Shown here one piece after another: positions 15,659-26,341 of a stretch of 64,000 nucleotides of DNA (the stretch's first letter is position 1; every line of letters begins with the position of its first letter). The stretch comes from Streptococcus suis (lineage in GTDB: Bacteria; Bacillota; Bacilli; Lactobacillales; Streptococcaceae). The stretch covers positions 1,178,001 through 1,242,000 of the forward strand of contig CP025095.1 in NCBI GenBank assembly GCA_002831545.1. The letters run 5' to 3'. The notes under the pieces were generated by a model. It did no database searches. It was not told the origin of the DNA and was given only the letters and a program-made list of their open reading frames with translations. The translations under genes and the position numbers were made by a program.

Positions 15659-17497
15659 TTATTTCACACGCTCTAGATAAAAACTGGTCAAACGTGGTAC
15701 AGTAATTCTGGCTCCATTTTCATCGGGATAGAGGCTAAATGTGTCTATTGGAATAGCATTAGATGAGAAGACAAGTTTATATTCGCTGTCAGCTGGCAAA
15801 TCCAAGTGTACATCAAATAGTTCTTGATCATTAAAGTTATGAATAGTCAAGATTTCTTGCTCATCACTAGTGCGAGAAAAAGCATACAGGCTTGCTTCTT
15901 CATCTATTTTTACCCAATTAAATCCTTTTTCATAGGCTTGGTAGTCATATTTCCAGAAAGCATCATGTTCTTTATAGAAAGTAGATAATGTTTTCATCAT
16001 TTGATAGAAAGAATGGTGGATTGGAAATTGTAGCAGTCCCCAGTCCATTTCTGTATATTCATGCCATTCACGGATGTGACCCCATTCATTTCCCATGAAG
16101 AGTAATTTCTTTCCAGGATGGGCAAAGTAAAAGCTGTAGTAGACTCGAGCCAGATGGAACTTATCTTCGTAGTCGCCATTCATCTTCTCGATAATGGAGT
16201 GCTTCCCATGAACAACTTCGTCGTGCGAAAGTGGTAGTAAGAATTGCTCGTTTTGGTTATAGTACATACCAAAAGTGATTTCATTTGAGTGATATTTTCG
16301 ATAAATAGCAGGGCGTTCCACGAATTTTAGTGTATCATTCATCCAGCCCAGATCCCATTTCATGTCAAATCCAATACCGCCATCTTCTAGAGAATGTGTG
16401 ACTTTAGGGAAGCTTGAAGAGTCTTCAGCAATCATCAGGACTCCCTTATAGTCGGTATGGACCATGGCATTGACACGTTTGATAAAGTCAATTGCAGCAT
16501 GATTTATCTTATCCTCATCTGTTTCACCACGCCAATAGAGGAGATAAGATAGTGCATCAACACGGATGCCATCAAAATGGAAATATTCCAACCAGTATTT
16601 TAAATTGGAAAGAAGGAAAGAACGAGTCAGTCCTTTTCCAAGGTCAAAATTAGCAGTCCCCCACTGGTGGTTTTCACGGTCTTGTTCGTAGGAGTATTCG
16701 TATAGCCAACTGCCATCAAACTGGTAGAGCCCATGAGCATCTTTACAGAAATGAAGTGGTACCCAGTCAAGAATCACTCCGATTCCTGCTTGGTGACATT
16801 GGTCAACTAAATACTTAAGTTCATCTGGCTTGCCATAGCGACTAGTTGGACTGTAGTAGCCTGTTACCTGATAGCCCCAAGACGCATCGAGAGGATGCTC
16901 GGTAATTGGCAATAATTCAATATGTGTGTAGTTATTTTCCCTGATATGTTCGATGAGAAGTGGAGTAATTTCCTTATAACTATTGAAAGCTTCTACAGGA
17001 GCTCCTCCTTCATTTTTATTAGCAAATTTTTGCTTCCACGAACCTAAGTGCACCTCGTAGATGGATACTGGCTGTTCTTTAAAATCATAGTTAACACGAT
17101 TATACATCCAGATGTCATCTTTGAATTTATAACGCGAATTGTAGGTTGTAGAGGCAGTGTCTGGACGAACTTGGCTGAAAAATGCATAAGGGTCAGCCTT
17201 ATATATTTCACGCCCATCGTGTGTGATAATCAGATATTTATAATCTTCAAGGGATTTCAATCCGTCTACATAAAGTTGAAACACTCCATCAATTTCACGC
17301 TCCATAGAGTGACTGCGTTGCCACTCATTAAAGTTGCCAACTAAGAATACTTCTCTGGCATTTGGGGCATAGACACGAAATTGGGTTCCGATAATTTTGT
17401 TTCGTTCTTTTATAATATGAGCACCCATTTTTTCGTAAAGAGTGGTATGCTCACCAGCATTCATATAATATAAATCTAGGTCAGTAAATTCTGTCAT
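15659..17497 (-). CDS. glgB: 1,4-alpha-glucan branching enzyme
   Basis: GlgB makes the alpha-1,6 branches of glycogen. The N-terminal carbohydrate-binding module reads VFLVGNFNEWQR. The GH13 catalytic barrel shows the usual motifs: DWVPLHF, the nucleophile Asp in GIRVDALSYLLYW, the acid Glu in MIAEDSS, and LSHDEVVHGK. The C-terminal beta domain closes the protein (612 residues). A longer frame starts at 17536, but on the minus strand GGAGATTGCT precedes the ATG at 17497, so this start is chosen. It is the last gene of the operon glgC-glgD-glgA-glgB; in many firmicutes glgB comes first. No glgP (phosphorylase) follows here. Confidence 0.95.
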   Translation of the reverse strand: MTEFTDLDLYYMNAGEHTTLYEKMGAHIIKERNKIIGTQFRVYAPNAREVFLVGNFNEWQRSHSMEREIDGVFQLYVDGLKSLEDYKYLIITHDGREIYKADPYAFFSQVRPDTASTTYNSRYKFKDDIWMYNRVNYDFKEQPVSIYEVHLGSWKQKFANKNEGGAPVEAFNSYKEITPLLIEHIRENNYTHIELLPITEHPLDASWGYQVTGYYSPTSRYGKPDELKYLVDQCHQAGIGVILDWVPLHFCKDAHGLYQFDGSWLYEYSYEQDRENHQWGTANFDLGKGLTRSFLLSNLKYWLEYFHFDGIRVDALSYLLYWRGETDEDKINHAAIDFIKRVNAMVHTDYKGVLMIAEDSSSFPKVTHSLEDGGIGFDMKWDLGWMNDTLKFVERPAIYRKYHSNEITFGMYYNQNEQFLLPLSHDEVVHGKHSIIEKMNGDYEDKFHLARVYYSFYFAHPGKKLLFMGNEWGHIREWHEYTEMDWGLLQFPIHHSFYQMMKTLSTFYKEHDAFWKYDYQAYEKGFNWVKIDEEASLYAFSRTSDEQEILTIHNFNDQELFDVHLDLPADSEYKLVFSSNAIPIDTFSLYPDENGARITVPRLTSFYLERVK

Positions 17498-17569
17498 AGC
17501 AATCTCCATTGCCGAAAAGGAGTGGACTAGGGTCACACTCCGATTCAGTTTATTTTTTCATCTTAGTTC

Positions 17570-19015
17570 CTAACCACTAATTTCACGGTAGAGCCAGATG
17601 TATTTCTCTGCCGAAGCTGTCCAACTAAAATCACGCTTCATAGCTTGTTCAACCATGGCATACCAGTCATCGGGACGGTCATAGTAGGTTTGAAGGGCTA
17701 AATCATAGACTTGTCGCATATTGTAAGCGTCACGCCCTCCAAAGCTAAAACCAGTTCCTTCTTTGGTAGACATATTGTATGGTGCTACAGTATCAACCAA
17801 GCCACCTGTTTCACGCACTAGAGGGAGTGTTCCGTAGTGCATTGAAATCAACTGGCTAATGCCGCATGGTTCAAACATAGAAGGCATGAGGAAGAGATCA
17901 CTTGCTGCATAAATTTGGTGGGCAAGTGGTTCATTGTAACCACGGTAGAATGCAAATTTATCAGGATAAGCATGTTTAAAGTGATTAAAGGCATTTTCAA
18001 TGTCTTCCTCACCATTGCCTAAGATAACAAATTGGACATGGGCTTGAAGAAGATGGCCAAGTACCTCGGTCAAGAGGTAGAACCCTTTTTGCCATGTCAA
18101 ACGAGAGACGATACCTATCAATAGGACATTCTCATCTTGTGGAAGGGCAAATTGTGCTTGCAGGGCCAGTTTATTAGCCTTTTTACTTTCAATCGTTTCA
18201 AGACTATAATTTCTCACAAGGTACTGATCTGTTTGACTATCCCAACTGTCATAGTCGATACCATTGACAATACCAACCAAGTCATATTTGCGCAACTCTA
18301 GTACATGTTGCATGTTTTCGCCGAATTCTTCCGTTAGGATTTCGCGAGCATAAGTTTCAGAAACTGTAGTAACCTTGTCAGCGTATAGGATACCAAGCTT
18401 CATGAAGCTGATACATTCATCATGAAAACGTGCAATACCATCCAAATAGTAGCTATAGTCCATGCCAAGCGCTGACCAAAGTGCTTGTTTGTGGAAAATA
18501 CCTTGAAAAGCCAAGTTATGAATAGTGAATACATGCTTGATATTGCGGAATTCTTCGCGGTAGCTATAGAAAGTACGGCAAAGGAATGGAAGGGCAGCAG
18601 TGTGCCAGTCATGTGTGTGCATGACATCCGGGAAGAAATGAAGTGCTTCTAACAGACGACATGTAGCATGTTGGAAATAGCCAAAACGCATGGCATCATC
18701 GTCATATCCATATAGTTCATCGCGTTCAAAGAAATCGCGGTGCTCAATAAAATAGAATGTCACTCCATCAACAACCTGACTGTAAACATTTGCCATAGAT
18801 TGGATGTCGCCAGCCCGCACATCAAAACTTGATACGTAATCGAAATCAGCATGGTTATTGATAGCAATTTTCTTATAGAGAGGAAGTACCACTCGGACGT
18901 CCAACCCCTGTTTTACCAATTCTTTAGGTAAGGAACCGATTACATCGGCCAAACCACCAGTCTTGATGAATGGAAGTCCTTCAGATGCTACAAAGAGAAC
19001 AGATTTTTTTGTCAT
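17570..19015 (-). CDS. glgA: Glycogen synthase (ADP-glucose)
   Basis: This 481-residue GT5 glycogen synthase elongates alpha-1,4-glucan from ADP-glucose. The N-terminal KTGGLADVIGSLP loop is the ADP-glucose binding signature. The C-terminal GT-B half shows SRLTWQKGFYLL, and the acceptor/donor region MPSMFEPCGISQL with the catalytic Glu. Length is normal for the family. It begins nine bases after the end of glgD and lies 72 bases before glgB, all on the minus strand. Confidence 0.96.
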   Translation of the reverse strand: MTKKSVLFVASEGLPFIKTGGLADVIGSLPKELVKQGLDVRVVLPLYKKIAINNHADFDYVSSFDVRAGDIQSMANVYSQVVDGVTFYFIEHRDFFERDELYGYDDDAMRFGYFQHATCRLLEALHFFPDVMHTHDWHTAALPFLCRTFYSYREEFRNIKHVFTIHNLAFQGIFHKQALWSALGMDYSYYLDGIARFHDECISFMKLGILYADKVTTVSETYAREILTEEFGENMQHVLELRKYDLVGIVNGIDYDSWDSQTDQYLVRNYSLETIESKKANKLALQAQFALPQDENVLLIGIVSRLTWQKGFYLLTEVLGHLLQAHVQFVILGNGEEDIENAFNHFKHAYPDKFAFYRGYNEPLAHQIYAASDLFLMPSMFEPCGISQLISMHYGTLPLVRETGGLVDTVAPYNMSTKEGTGFSFGGRDAYNMRQVYDLALQTYYDRPDDWYAMVEQAMKRDFSWTASAEKYIWLYREISG

Positions 19016-19023
19016 GTTAGCTC

Positions 19024-20139
19024 CTAAATGATTTGGTGTGGTTTCAAGTATGAAGGCGAAGTTTCGCTTCCCTTGATGTCAATTGGGTGAATAATTTTAG
19101 TTGCTTTATCGATAATTGCATTTTCAATATTCGCCCCACTCTTGATTGTCACGCCATTGAGAATGATTGAGTTTTTGATAACAACACCTTCTTCAATGAT
19201 AACATCGCGGTCAATGACTGAATTTTCGACTTGACCATTGATATTCGCTCCATTTGAAATTAGGCTACGTTTGACCTCTGCCAATGGACCATACAAACAT
19301 GGTGAGCTATCACTTGTTTGGGTATGGATTGGCCAATCATGTTTGAAGAGGAGTTTGCGGGTATCTTGGTCAATCAATTCAATTTGAGTATTGAAGTAGG
19401 AAGCTGTCGTATTGATACATGCGACATAATCACGATGTGCATAGCCCATAATCTTGTACTGGTCAACTGTATCACGTAAAATATCTTTTAACCAGTAGAG
19501 AGACGACACTTTGTTAGCACGTTTAATCAAGTCGATAAATGTAGTCCGTTTCATAATGTAGGCTTCAAGGGAAACGGGACGGTTTTTATATTTACCGTGG
19601 TTTTCCTCAAAAGCTACGACACGACGGTCTTCACCAAATTTGAGAGTTTGGCAGCCGATGAAATTTTCTTTAGCATCTGAAACGTTTTTATAAAGAACGG
19701 TAATATCAGCATCCGTTGCAATATGGTCATCCATGACTTTTGAAAAATCCTGGCTATAGATGAAGTAAGATGGAGCAACTAGCACATAATCTTTTGTAGA
19801 CTTTTCGATGTAGTGGATGTTTTCTGTGAAGGCATTAATATCGTGACGATAGACACTATTTGGGTCTGTTGCGCTATTGAGCAAGCGAAGGGTACCGCGT
19901 TTGCTGTTGATATTATAGTGTTTTCCTGTACCAACGTGCTGAATTGTTGAACGCATTTCGGCAGGCATGTATACTTGGAATTCTGTAATTCCAGAGTTTG
20001 ACATATTGGATAGAGCAAAGTCAATTAGGCGATAACGACCTAAGAAACCGAAAGCTTGTACGCCACGGTGCTTCATCACGTCACCAAAATGTACGTTGTT
20101 TCCTTCAATATTTACAATTCCGAGAGTATTTCTTAGCAT
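19024..20139 (-). CDS. glgD: GlgD, ADP-glucose pyrophosphorylase regulatory-type subunit
   Basis: This 371-residue GlgC homologue keeps the nucleotidyltransferase fold and C-terminal beta-helix. It lacks the canonical AGGxGTRL nucleotide-binding loop; its N-terminus reads MLRNTLGIVNIEGNNVHFGD. GlgD proteins of firmicutes act with GlgC as a heteromer that raises activity. It starts 12 bases after the glgC stop with AAGAAAGGACTGCT as ribosome site. Confidence 0.94.
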   Translation of the reverse strand: MLRNTLGIVNIEGNNVHFGDVMKHRGVQAFGFLGRYRLIDFALSNMSNSGITEFQVYMPAEMRSTIQHVGTGKHYNINSKRGTLRLLNSATDPNSVYRHDINAFTENIHYIEKSTKDYVLVAPSYFIYSQDFSKVMDDHIATDADITVLYKNVSDAKENFIGCQTLKFGEDRRVVAFEENHGKYKNRPVSLEAYIMKRTTFIDLIKRANKVSSLYWLKDILRDTVDQYKIMGYAHRDYVACINTTASYFNTQIELIDQDTRKLLFKHDWPIHTQTSDSSPCLYGPLAEVKRSLISNGANINGQVENSVIDRDVIIEEGVVIKNSIILNGVTIKSGANIENAIIDKATKIIHPIDIKGSETSPSYLKPHQII

Positions 20140-20151
20140 AGCAGTCCTTTC

Positions 20152-21279
20152 TTACTTGGTCACATTCTTGTCAATCAAGAGGATATGGTCGATGTCTCCT
20201 GTGAGTTTAACTCCGTCGGCAATTTTAATATTTTCAGCGACGATGACGTAGTCAAGTTCAACACCTTCGCCGATAATAGCACCAGGCAGGACGACAGAAT
20301 TTTTTACTACGGCATTTTGGTTGACCTGTACATCTGTTGAAATAACAGAATGTTCTACTGTACCGTCAATAACTGCCCCTTTATCAATATAGGCAGATTT
20401 AACAGTTGCAGTCGCACCAATCACCTGAGCAGGTGAGCCCTTATCCTCTGAATAGATTCTCCATGAGCGGTCAGAAAGGTCCAAATCTCCAGCGTGATCA
20501 ATCAAGTCCATATTGGATTCCCAGAGGCTGTTAACGGTACCTACGTCTTTCCAATAACCACGGAATGGATGGGCAATGAGAGTGCGGCCATCTTCTAAGT
20601 ATTTCGGAATGATGTCGTGCCCAAAATCGTGAGATGAAGTGTCCAATTTGTCATCTTCTTGAAGGTACTTTTTCAAGGTCTTCCAAGTGAAGATATAGAT
20701 ACCCATTGATGCTAAATTGCTCTTAGGATTTTCTGGTTTTTCTTCAAATTCTTCAATACGGTAATCTTCGTCCGTATTCATGATACCAAAACGTGAAGCT
20801 TCTTTGATCGGAACTTCGATAACCGCAATCGTAGCATCTGCTTTTTTCTGAATATGTGTATCAAGGAGTTTGTCGTAGTTCATCTTATAGATGTGGTCAC
20901 CAGACAAAATCAATACGTACTCTGGATCGTGAAGATCAATGAAATCAATGTTCTGTGTAATAGCGTCGGCTGTACCTTTGTAAAGTCCGAAACCTTCGAT
21001 TTTTTCACTCGGTGGTAATACAAAGACGCCAGATCCTTGTACATCAAGCCCCCAACGTTGAGACTGTGCAACGTATGAATTCAAGAGAACAGGCTCATAC
21101 TGAGTCAAAACTCCGACAATATCAATACCTGAGTTGGCACAGTTACTGAGAGGAAAGTCAATAATGCGGTACTTTCCGCCAAATGCGACCGCTGGTTTGG
21201 CGACTTTTTTTGTCAACCCTTCTAGACGTGTTCCACGTCCACCAGCAAGAATCATAGCTAACATTTTATTTTGAGCCAT
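20152..21279 (-). CDS. glgC: Glucose-1-phosphate adenylyltransferase
   Basis: GlgC makes ADP-glucose from ATP and glucose-1-phosphate, the committed step of glycogen synthesis. It has 375 residues with [20 protein letters not shown] at the N-terminus (pyrophosphate loop and Lys), [12 protein letters not shown], the metal-binding [11 protein letters not shown], the sugar-binding EEFEEKP, and a C-terminal left-handed beta-helix. It is the first gene of the operon. AAGGAG precedes the start, and a promoter with a perfect cre box lies upstream, pointing to carbon catabolite control by CcpA. Confidence 0.96.
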   Translation of the reverse strand: MAQNKMLAMILAGGRGTRLEGLTKKVAKPAVAFGGKYRIIDFPLSNCANSGIDIVGVLTQYEPVLLNSYVAQSQRWGLDVQGSGVFVLPPSEKIEGFGLYKGTADAITQNIDFIDLHDPEYVLILSGDHIYKMNYDKLLDTHIQKKADATIAVIEVPIKEASRFGIMNTDEDYRIEEFEEKPENPKSNLASMGIYIFTWKTLKKYLQEDDKLDTSSHDFGHDIIPKYLEDGRTLIAHPFRGYWKDVGTVNSLWESNMDLIDHAGDLDLSDRSWRIYSEDKGSPAQVIGATATVKSAYIDKGAVIDGTVEHSVISTDVQVNQNAVVKNSVVLPGAIIGEGVELDYVIVAENIKIADGVKLTGDIDHILLIDKNVTK

Positions 21280-21310
21280 CTAACCACTCCTTAATATATA
21301 TGATACATGT

Positions 21311-21338
21311 ATTATAGCATAGAGTATTAAAAATGAAA
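21311..21338 (-). promoter_or_regulatory. Promoter of the glg operon
   Basis: On the minus strand: TTTCAT, a 16-base spacer, then TATAAT (21311-21316). The -35 is weak and overlaps the cre box, so CcpA binding would directly block RNA polymerase. Confidence 0.65.
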
Positions 21339-21347
21339 GCGTTTCCT
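21333..21347. promoter_or_regulatory. cre box (CcpA operator)
   Basis: ATGAAAGCGTTTCCT matches the consensus WTGNAANCGNWNNCW at every fixed position and overlaps the -35 of the glgC promoter. Confidence 0.8.
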
Positions 21348-21352
21348 ATAAA

Positions 21353-21375
21353 GAAATTGAAATATTTCAAATTTC
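21353..21375. promoter_or_regulatory. Palindrome upstream of the glg promoter
   Basis: TTGAAATATTTCAA is a perfect 14-base palindrome (21357-21370), extended by GAAA/ATTTC flanks. A GCTTTCAT at 21385 also pairs with ATGAAAGC in the cre box. It is a possible second regulator site in the gap between glgC and the LysR gene. Confidence 0.4.
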
Positions 21376-21440
21376 TTTTCAACGGCTTTCATAAGCATAT
21401 TATAACATATTATTTTGTGTTAGTCTATATAATATTGTAT

Positions 21441-22352
21441 TTATTTTCGGTCGAATTTTACCTCTTCAAGTAGGTAATTGATGAATTTTTCTCCCATGTC
21501 GGACAGCAATGCCTTTTCGTGTTGGATATAGACCAATTCGATTTCATCATCAAATTCCAGAGGAATTGATACAATATTATCTCCATTAAGATTTGAATTA
21601 AGGATACCTGTTGCGATTGTATAGCCATCCAGACCGATTAAGAGATTGAAGAGTGTGGCACGGTCAGATACGACAATCGATTTTTTATGGTGTTCCTGGG
21701 CTAGAATTTCTTCTGCAAAGTAGAAGGAGTTGTGAATACCTTGCTCGTAGCTGAGATAGGGGAAATCTACCAAATCATCGAGAGTGATTGACTTTCTTTG
21801 TGCCAAAGGATTGGTTTTGCTGACAAATACATGTGGTTTGGCAGTGAAGAGAGTTGTATAGGATAGTCGATTGTCATCCAAAAGTTTCAGCAGAACATCA
21901 CGGTTGAAATGGTTGAGGAAAAGCACACCGATTTCTGAGCGAAAATTCTTGACGTCATCGATGATTTCCCAGGTCCGTGTTTCACGTAGGAAGAGTTCAT
22001 AATCTTCCATTTCAGTTTCTTTCAAAAGTGAGACAAAGGCGTTGACGACAAAGGCATAGTGTTGGGAAGATACGCTGAAGAGTTGGCGTTTTGCATTAGG
22101 ATTTTTATAGCGGTCTTCCAATAGTTCGGTCTGTTCAACAATTTGACGAGCGTAGGAAAGAAACTCCATGCCATCCTTTGTCAGGGTAATGCCCTTAGAA
22201 TTACGGAAAAAGATTTTAATTTTCATTTCTTTTTCCAGGTCTCGTACAGCGTTGGAAAGGCTGGGTTGGGTAATGAAGAGTTGTTTGGCAGCCTCATTCA
22301 TACTACCTGTTTCTGCAATTTTGATAATATAGTATAATTGTTGGATTCTCAT
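21441..22352 (-). CDS. LysR-family transcriptional regulator (CpsY/MetR-like)
   Basis: This 303-residue LysR protein has an N-terminal winged HTH, AAKQLFITQPSLSNAVRDLE (residues 20-40), and a type 2 periplasmic-binding effector domain. The N-terminal stretch MRIQQLYYIIKIAETGSMNE closely resembles streptococcal CpsY/MetR-type regulators of methionine uptake and cell-surface traits; that subfamily call is from memory. It is divergent from pyrK, and the intergenic DNA carries the pyr promoter. There is no evidence that it controls pyr genes, since those have PyrR attenuators. Confidence 0.85.
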   Translation of the reverse strand: MRIQQLYYIIKIAETGSMNEAAKQLFITQPSLSNAVRDLEKEMKIKIFFRNSKGITLTKDGMEFLSYARQIVEQTELLEDRYKNPNAKRQLFSVSSQHYAFVVNAFVSLLKETEMEDYELFLRETRTWEIIDDVKNFRSEIGVLFLNHFNRDVLLKLLDDNRLSYTTLFTAKPHVFVSKTNPLAQRKSITLDDLVDFPYLSYEQGIHNSFYFAEEILAQEHHKKSIVVSDRATLFNLLIGLDGYTIATGILNSNLNGDNIVSIPLEFDDEIELVYIQHEKALLSDMGEKFINYLLEEVKFDRK

Positions 22353-22371
22353 ACCTCTATTGTAACATGAT

Positions 22372-22400
22372 TTGACAAATTATTCTAAAAAATGTATAAT
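22372..22400 (+). promoter_or_regulatory. Consensus promoter of pyrK-pyrDb
   Basis: TTGACA, exactly 17 bases, TATAAT: full consensus. Transcription would start near 22407, just before the PyrR leader. Confidence 0.85.
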
Positions 22401-22414
22401 GCTGAAAATATATC

Positions 22415-22511
22415 CTTTAACTGAGTCCAGAGAGGCGAAGAAGGGAACGTGATAAATAGGGCAAATACTGCCTTCTTTTCGTGTAACCTTGCTAGCCAGC
22501 AAGGTTTTTTC
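22415..22511 (+). promoter_or_regulatory. PyrR attenuator, pyrK leader
   Basis: The PyrR-binding core GAGTCCAGAGAGGC (22423-22436) matches the known ARUCCNGNGAGGYU type. A terminator follows (AACCTTGCT AGCC AGCAAGGTT plus T-run, 22485-22511). With UMP bound, PyrR should stabilise the anti-antiterminator and cause termination. Confidence 0.9.
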
Positions 22512-22559
22512 TCTATATCGACTTTCTTGTTTTCTGTGTTTCATAGAATAGGAGAAAAG

Positions 22560-23333
22560 ATGATTTTAAAAGAACAGATGTTATTGGTTGACCAAGTCCA
22601 GCTTGCTCCACGTATATTTGCTATGACCTTGCAGGGTGATATGGTCCAAGATATGAAAATGGGGCAGTTTATCCATATTCGTGTTCCAGATGATTCCATG
22701 CTCTTGCGGAGACCAATATCTATTTCCGAGATTGATCGGAATAAGTCTCAATGTCGGATTATTTACCGAGTGGAAGGTCAAGGGACGGAAGTCTTTTCGA
22801 AAATGACTGTTGGGCAGTATTTGGATGTTATGGGACCGCTTGGGAAAGGGTTTGAAGTAGACTTTCTCAAAGAAGGTGACCGCATTCTCATTATTGGCGG
22901 AGGAATCGGTGTTCCTCCCTTGGTGGAAGTGGCGAAACAGGCGGCGAACCGTGGTGTCAATGTCACGTCAGTCATTGGCTTTGCCACCAAAGAGGCCGTC
23001 ATTTTGGAAGAGGAACTAGCCAAGTATGGTCAAGTTTATGTCACAACGGATGATGGTTCCTATGGGCGTAAGGGGAATGTCGCAACGGTCGTTGAAGAGC
23101 TGACAAACGACTTTGCTGCCATTTATTCCTGTGGAGCACCTGCTATGATGAATTACGTTGACCAACGTTTTCAGGACCATCCCCACGCCTACATCTCCCT
23201 AGAAGCCCGCATGGCCTGTGGCATGGGAGCTTGTTACGCTTGTGTGGTTAAACCTAAAGAGGGTCAGGAGCATGAAAACAAGCGTGTCTGTAAGGAAGGT
23301 CCAGTCTTTGCGACTGGTAGTCTGATTTTATAG
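22560..23333 (+). CDS. pyrK: Dihydroorotate dehydrogenase B, electron transfer subunit
   Basis: PyrK carries FAD and a 2Fe-2S cluster and passes electrons from the PyrDb flavin to NAD. It has 257 residues. The FAD domain has LLRRPISISEID, the NAD/FAD domain has IIGGGIGVPPLVEVA, and the cluster cysteines are visible in ACGMGACYACVV plus a later Cys in RVCKEGPVF. The ATG at 22560 follows TAGGAGAAAAG; a longer in-frame extension to 22449 runs through the attenuator and is not real. It is followed nine bases later by pyrDb. Confidence 0.95.
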   Translation: MILKEQMLLVDQVQLAPRIFAMTLQGDMVQDMKMGQFIHIRVPDDSMLLRRPISISEIDRNKSQCRIIYRVEGQGTEVFSKMTVGQYLDVMGPLGKGFEVDFLKEGDRILIIGGGIGVPPLVEVAKQAANRGVNVTSVIGFATKEAVILEEELAKYGQVYVTTDDGSYGRKGNVATVVEELTNDFAAIYSCGAPAMMNYVDQRFQDHPHAYISLEARMACGMGACYACVVKPKEGQEHENKRVCKEGPVFATGSLIL

Positions 23334-24284
<951 letters not shown>

Positions 24285-24324
24285 CAAAGGTAAAATAAAA
24301 GAGTAATATAAAGAAAATATCTCC

Positions 24325-24430
24325 TTTAACTAAGTCCAGAGAGGCTAGGAAGGTGCCATGTAATATGCTTGAAAGGTGATTTTCAAGCTGAATTCGTGCA
24401 CATCCCTGACCGATTTGGCAGGGATTTTTG
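24325..24430 (+). promoter_or_regulatory. PyrR attenuator, pyrF leader
   Basis: A second PyrR-binding core, AAGTCCAGAGAGGCT, lies at 24332-24346. A hairpin CTTGAAA/TTTTCAAG (24368-24387) follows, then the terminator ATCCCTG/CAGGGAT with T-run (24402-24430). No clear separate promoter is seen, so it may tune read-through from pyrDb. Confidence 0.88.
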
Positions 24431-24448
24431 TGTAAATGAAAGGATTTT

Positions 24449-25144
24449 ATGAAAGAAACAAGACCAATTATTGCCCTTGACTTTGCAGGTAAAGAAGAAG
24501 TTCAGTCTTTTCTGGAACAGTTCCCACCAGATGAGAAACTCTATGTAAAGGTTGGAATGGAGTTGTATTATGCGGAGGGACCAGGTATTATCAATTATTT
24601 GAAAGGCTGCGGTCACAGTATTTTTCTAGATTTGAAACTGCATGATATTCCTAATACCGTCGAGTCTGCTATGAAAGTCTTGGCAAAACTCGGTGTGGAT
24701 ATGACCAACGTTCACGCTGCTGGTGGTGTTGAGATGATGCGGGCAGCACGAAGGGGATTGGGTAAGGATGCTGTTTTAATAGCGGTCACTCAGTTGACCT
24801 CTACCTCAGAAGAGCAGATGAGAACGGACCAGAATATACAGACTAGTTTGCAGGAAGCGGTTGTTCATTATGCTCAAAGAGCACAAGAAGCTGGTCTTGA
24901 TGGGGTGGTTTGTTCAGCTCATGAGGTGACTTTGATTAAAGATGTCACAAGTTCTGATTTTGTGTGCCTGACGCCAGGGATTCGTCCGACTGGCGGTGAA
25001 GTAGGCGATCAGAAACGAGTTATGACACCAGCAGATGCTGCTCGAATCGGTAGTGATTACATCGTCGTAGGTCGCCCGATTACAAAATCAGAACATCCTT
25101 ACCAGACTTATTTGTCTATTAAAGAGGAGTGGAATCGTGGATAA
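24449..25144 (+). CDS. pyrF: Orotidine 5'-phosphate decarboxylase
   Basis: This 231-residue TIM-barrel enzyme makes UMP from OMP. The catalytic DxKxxDI motif is seen as [33 protein letters not shown] and the phosphate loop [11 protein letters not shown] complete the active site. AAAGGA precedes the ATG. It overlaps the start of the small pyrophosphatase-like gene. Confidence 0.96.
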   Translation: MKETRPIIALDFAGKEEVQSFLEQFPPDEKLYVKVGMELYYAEGPGIINYLKGCGHSIFLDLKLHDIPNTVESAMKVLAKLGVDMTNVHAAGGVEMMRAARRGLGKDAVLIAVTQLTSTSEEQMRTDQNIQTSLQEAVVHYAQRAQEAGLDGVVCSAHEVTLIKDVTSSDFVCLTPGIRPTGGEVGDQKRVMTPADAARIGSDYIVVGRPITKSEHPYQTYLSIKEEWNRG

Positions 25145-25463
25145 GATTTATCAGATTATAATCGATAGACCTCTCGGGTATATTGATAAATTTGGCAACC
25201 AGTACCCCATTAATTACGGCTACGTCCCAAATCTATTGGCTGGAGATGGTGAAGAGCAAGATGTTTACATCATTTCCAAAGCTGTTCGGCAGCCCTTGAC
25301 AGCTTTCGAGGGGAAATTGGTCGCGATTATACATCGCAGAGATGATGTCGAGGATAAATGGGTTCTGACAGGTCTTGATGAAAAACTTACCGTGACAGAA
25401 ATAAAAGAGAAAACCAATTTCATTGAACAGTATTTTGATTCATGGATTGAAATTGTGGACTAG
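25137..25463 (+). CDS. Short inorganic-pyrophosphatase-like protein
   Basis: This 108-residue protein resembles the core of family I soluble inorganic pyrophosphatases. It shows [20 protein letters not shown], where family enzymes have YPANYGxxPxTxxGDGDPxD, with both Asp positions kept. It is much shorter than typical enzymes (about 165-180) and lacks the C-terminal lid and part of the N-terminal strands. It overlaps pyrF by eight bases and precedes pyrE, whose reaction (orotate plus PRPP) releases pyrophosphate. Removal of that product is a natural hypothesis for its job, but activity of the short form is unproven. Confidence 0.75.
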   Translation: MDKIYQIIIDRPLGYIDKFGNQYPINYGYVPNLLAGDGEEQDVYIISKAVRQPLTAFEGKLVAIIHRRDDVEDKWVLTGLDEKLTVTEIKEKTNFIEQYFDSWIEIVD

Positions 25464-25600
25464 GAGAAGTCTGTAAGAATTCAACAGGGATAAATATAGT
25501 TTTTTATAGGGTTCATAGATTGAACCGGTACTTTAGGAGTGACAGGCTATTCGGCGGGATGGTCATGTTGGAATGGTACGCATTTAGAAGGAGGTCTATT

Positions 25601-26233
25601 ATGACACTAGCAACAGAAATCGCATCACACTTATTGGATATTAAGGCAGTTCATCTGCGTCCAGAAAAGCCATTTACATGGGCATCAGGTATCAAATCCC
25701 CTATCTATACAGATAATCGTATTACACTATCTTATCCTGAAACTCGAAATTTGATTGAAGATGGCTTTGTGCAACGTATTGAAGAAGAATTTCCTGAGGT
25801 TGAGGTGATTGCCGGAACTGCCACAGCAGGTATTCCTCATGGTGCTATCATTGCAGATAGGATGAATTTGCCATTTGCATATATCCGTAGCAAACCAAAA
25901 GACCATGGTGTAGGGAATCAATTAGAGGGTCGCATCGTCAAGGGACAAAAAATGGTTGTCGTTGAAGACCTGATTTCTACTGGAGGGTCTGTTCTAGATG
26001 CCGTAGCAGCAGCTGAGCGTGAAGGCGCTGACGTTATTGGTGTTGTGGCAATCTTTACCTATGAATTGCCAAAGGCAGATCGTAATTTTGATAATGCTGG
26101 CGTGAAATTGGTGACGCTTAGCAATTATTCAGAGTTAATCAAGGTCGCAAAAGTACAGGGATATATCAATGCAGATGGTTTGAATCTGCTTAAAAAGTTC
26201 CGTCAAAATCAAGAAACTTGGCAGGAAGACTAG
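25601..26233 (+). CDS. pyrE: Orotate phosphoribosyltransferase
   Basis: This 210-residue type I phosphoribosyltransferase makes OMP from orotate and [20 protein letters not shown] is the orotate site, and [17 protein letters not shown] is the PRPP loop. AAGGAGG precedes the ATG at 25601, so the in-frame extension to 25520 is rejected. A 137-base gap after the pyrophosphatase-like gene holds only a small inverted repeat (GGTTCA TAGAT TGAACC). It probably belongs to the pyrF transcript. Confidence 0.95.
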   Translation: MTLATEIASHLLDIKAVHLRPEKPFTWASGIKSPIYTDNRITLSYPETRNLIEDGFVQRIEEEFPEVEVIAGTATAGIPHGAIIADRMNLPFAYIRSKPKDHGVGNQLEGRIVKGQKMVVVEDLISTGGSVLDAVAAAEREGADVIGVVAIFTYELPKADRNFDNAGVKLVTLSNYSELIKVAKVQGYINADGLNLLKKFRQNQETWQED

Positions 26234-26283
26234 ATTTAAAACGAGCCCACGCACGATTTCTGGGAACTTATCCTGTAAAATGG

Positions 26284-26289
26284 TATAAT
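26284..26289 (+). promoter_or_regulatory. Extended -10 promoter of glycosyltransferase gene
   Basis: TGGTATAAT forms an extended -10; no clear -35 is seen. Confidence 0.55.
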
Positions 26290-26341
26290 AGTCTCTAACG
26301 TATTTTGAGAATACAATAATTGACCGTATGAGGAGAAATAG

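Noticed and set aside
22449..22559. N-terminal extension of pyrK
   Set aside because: It would run through the PyrR attenuator and terminator; the ATG at 22560 has a good ribosome site.
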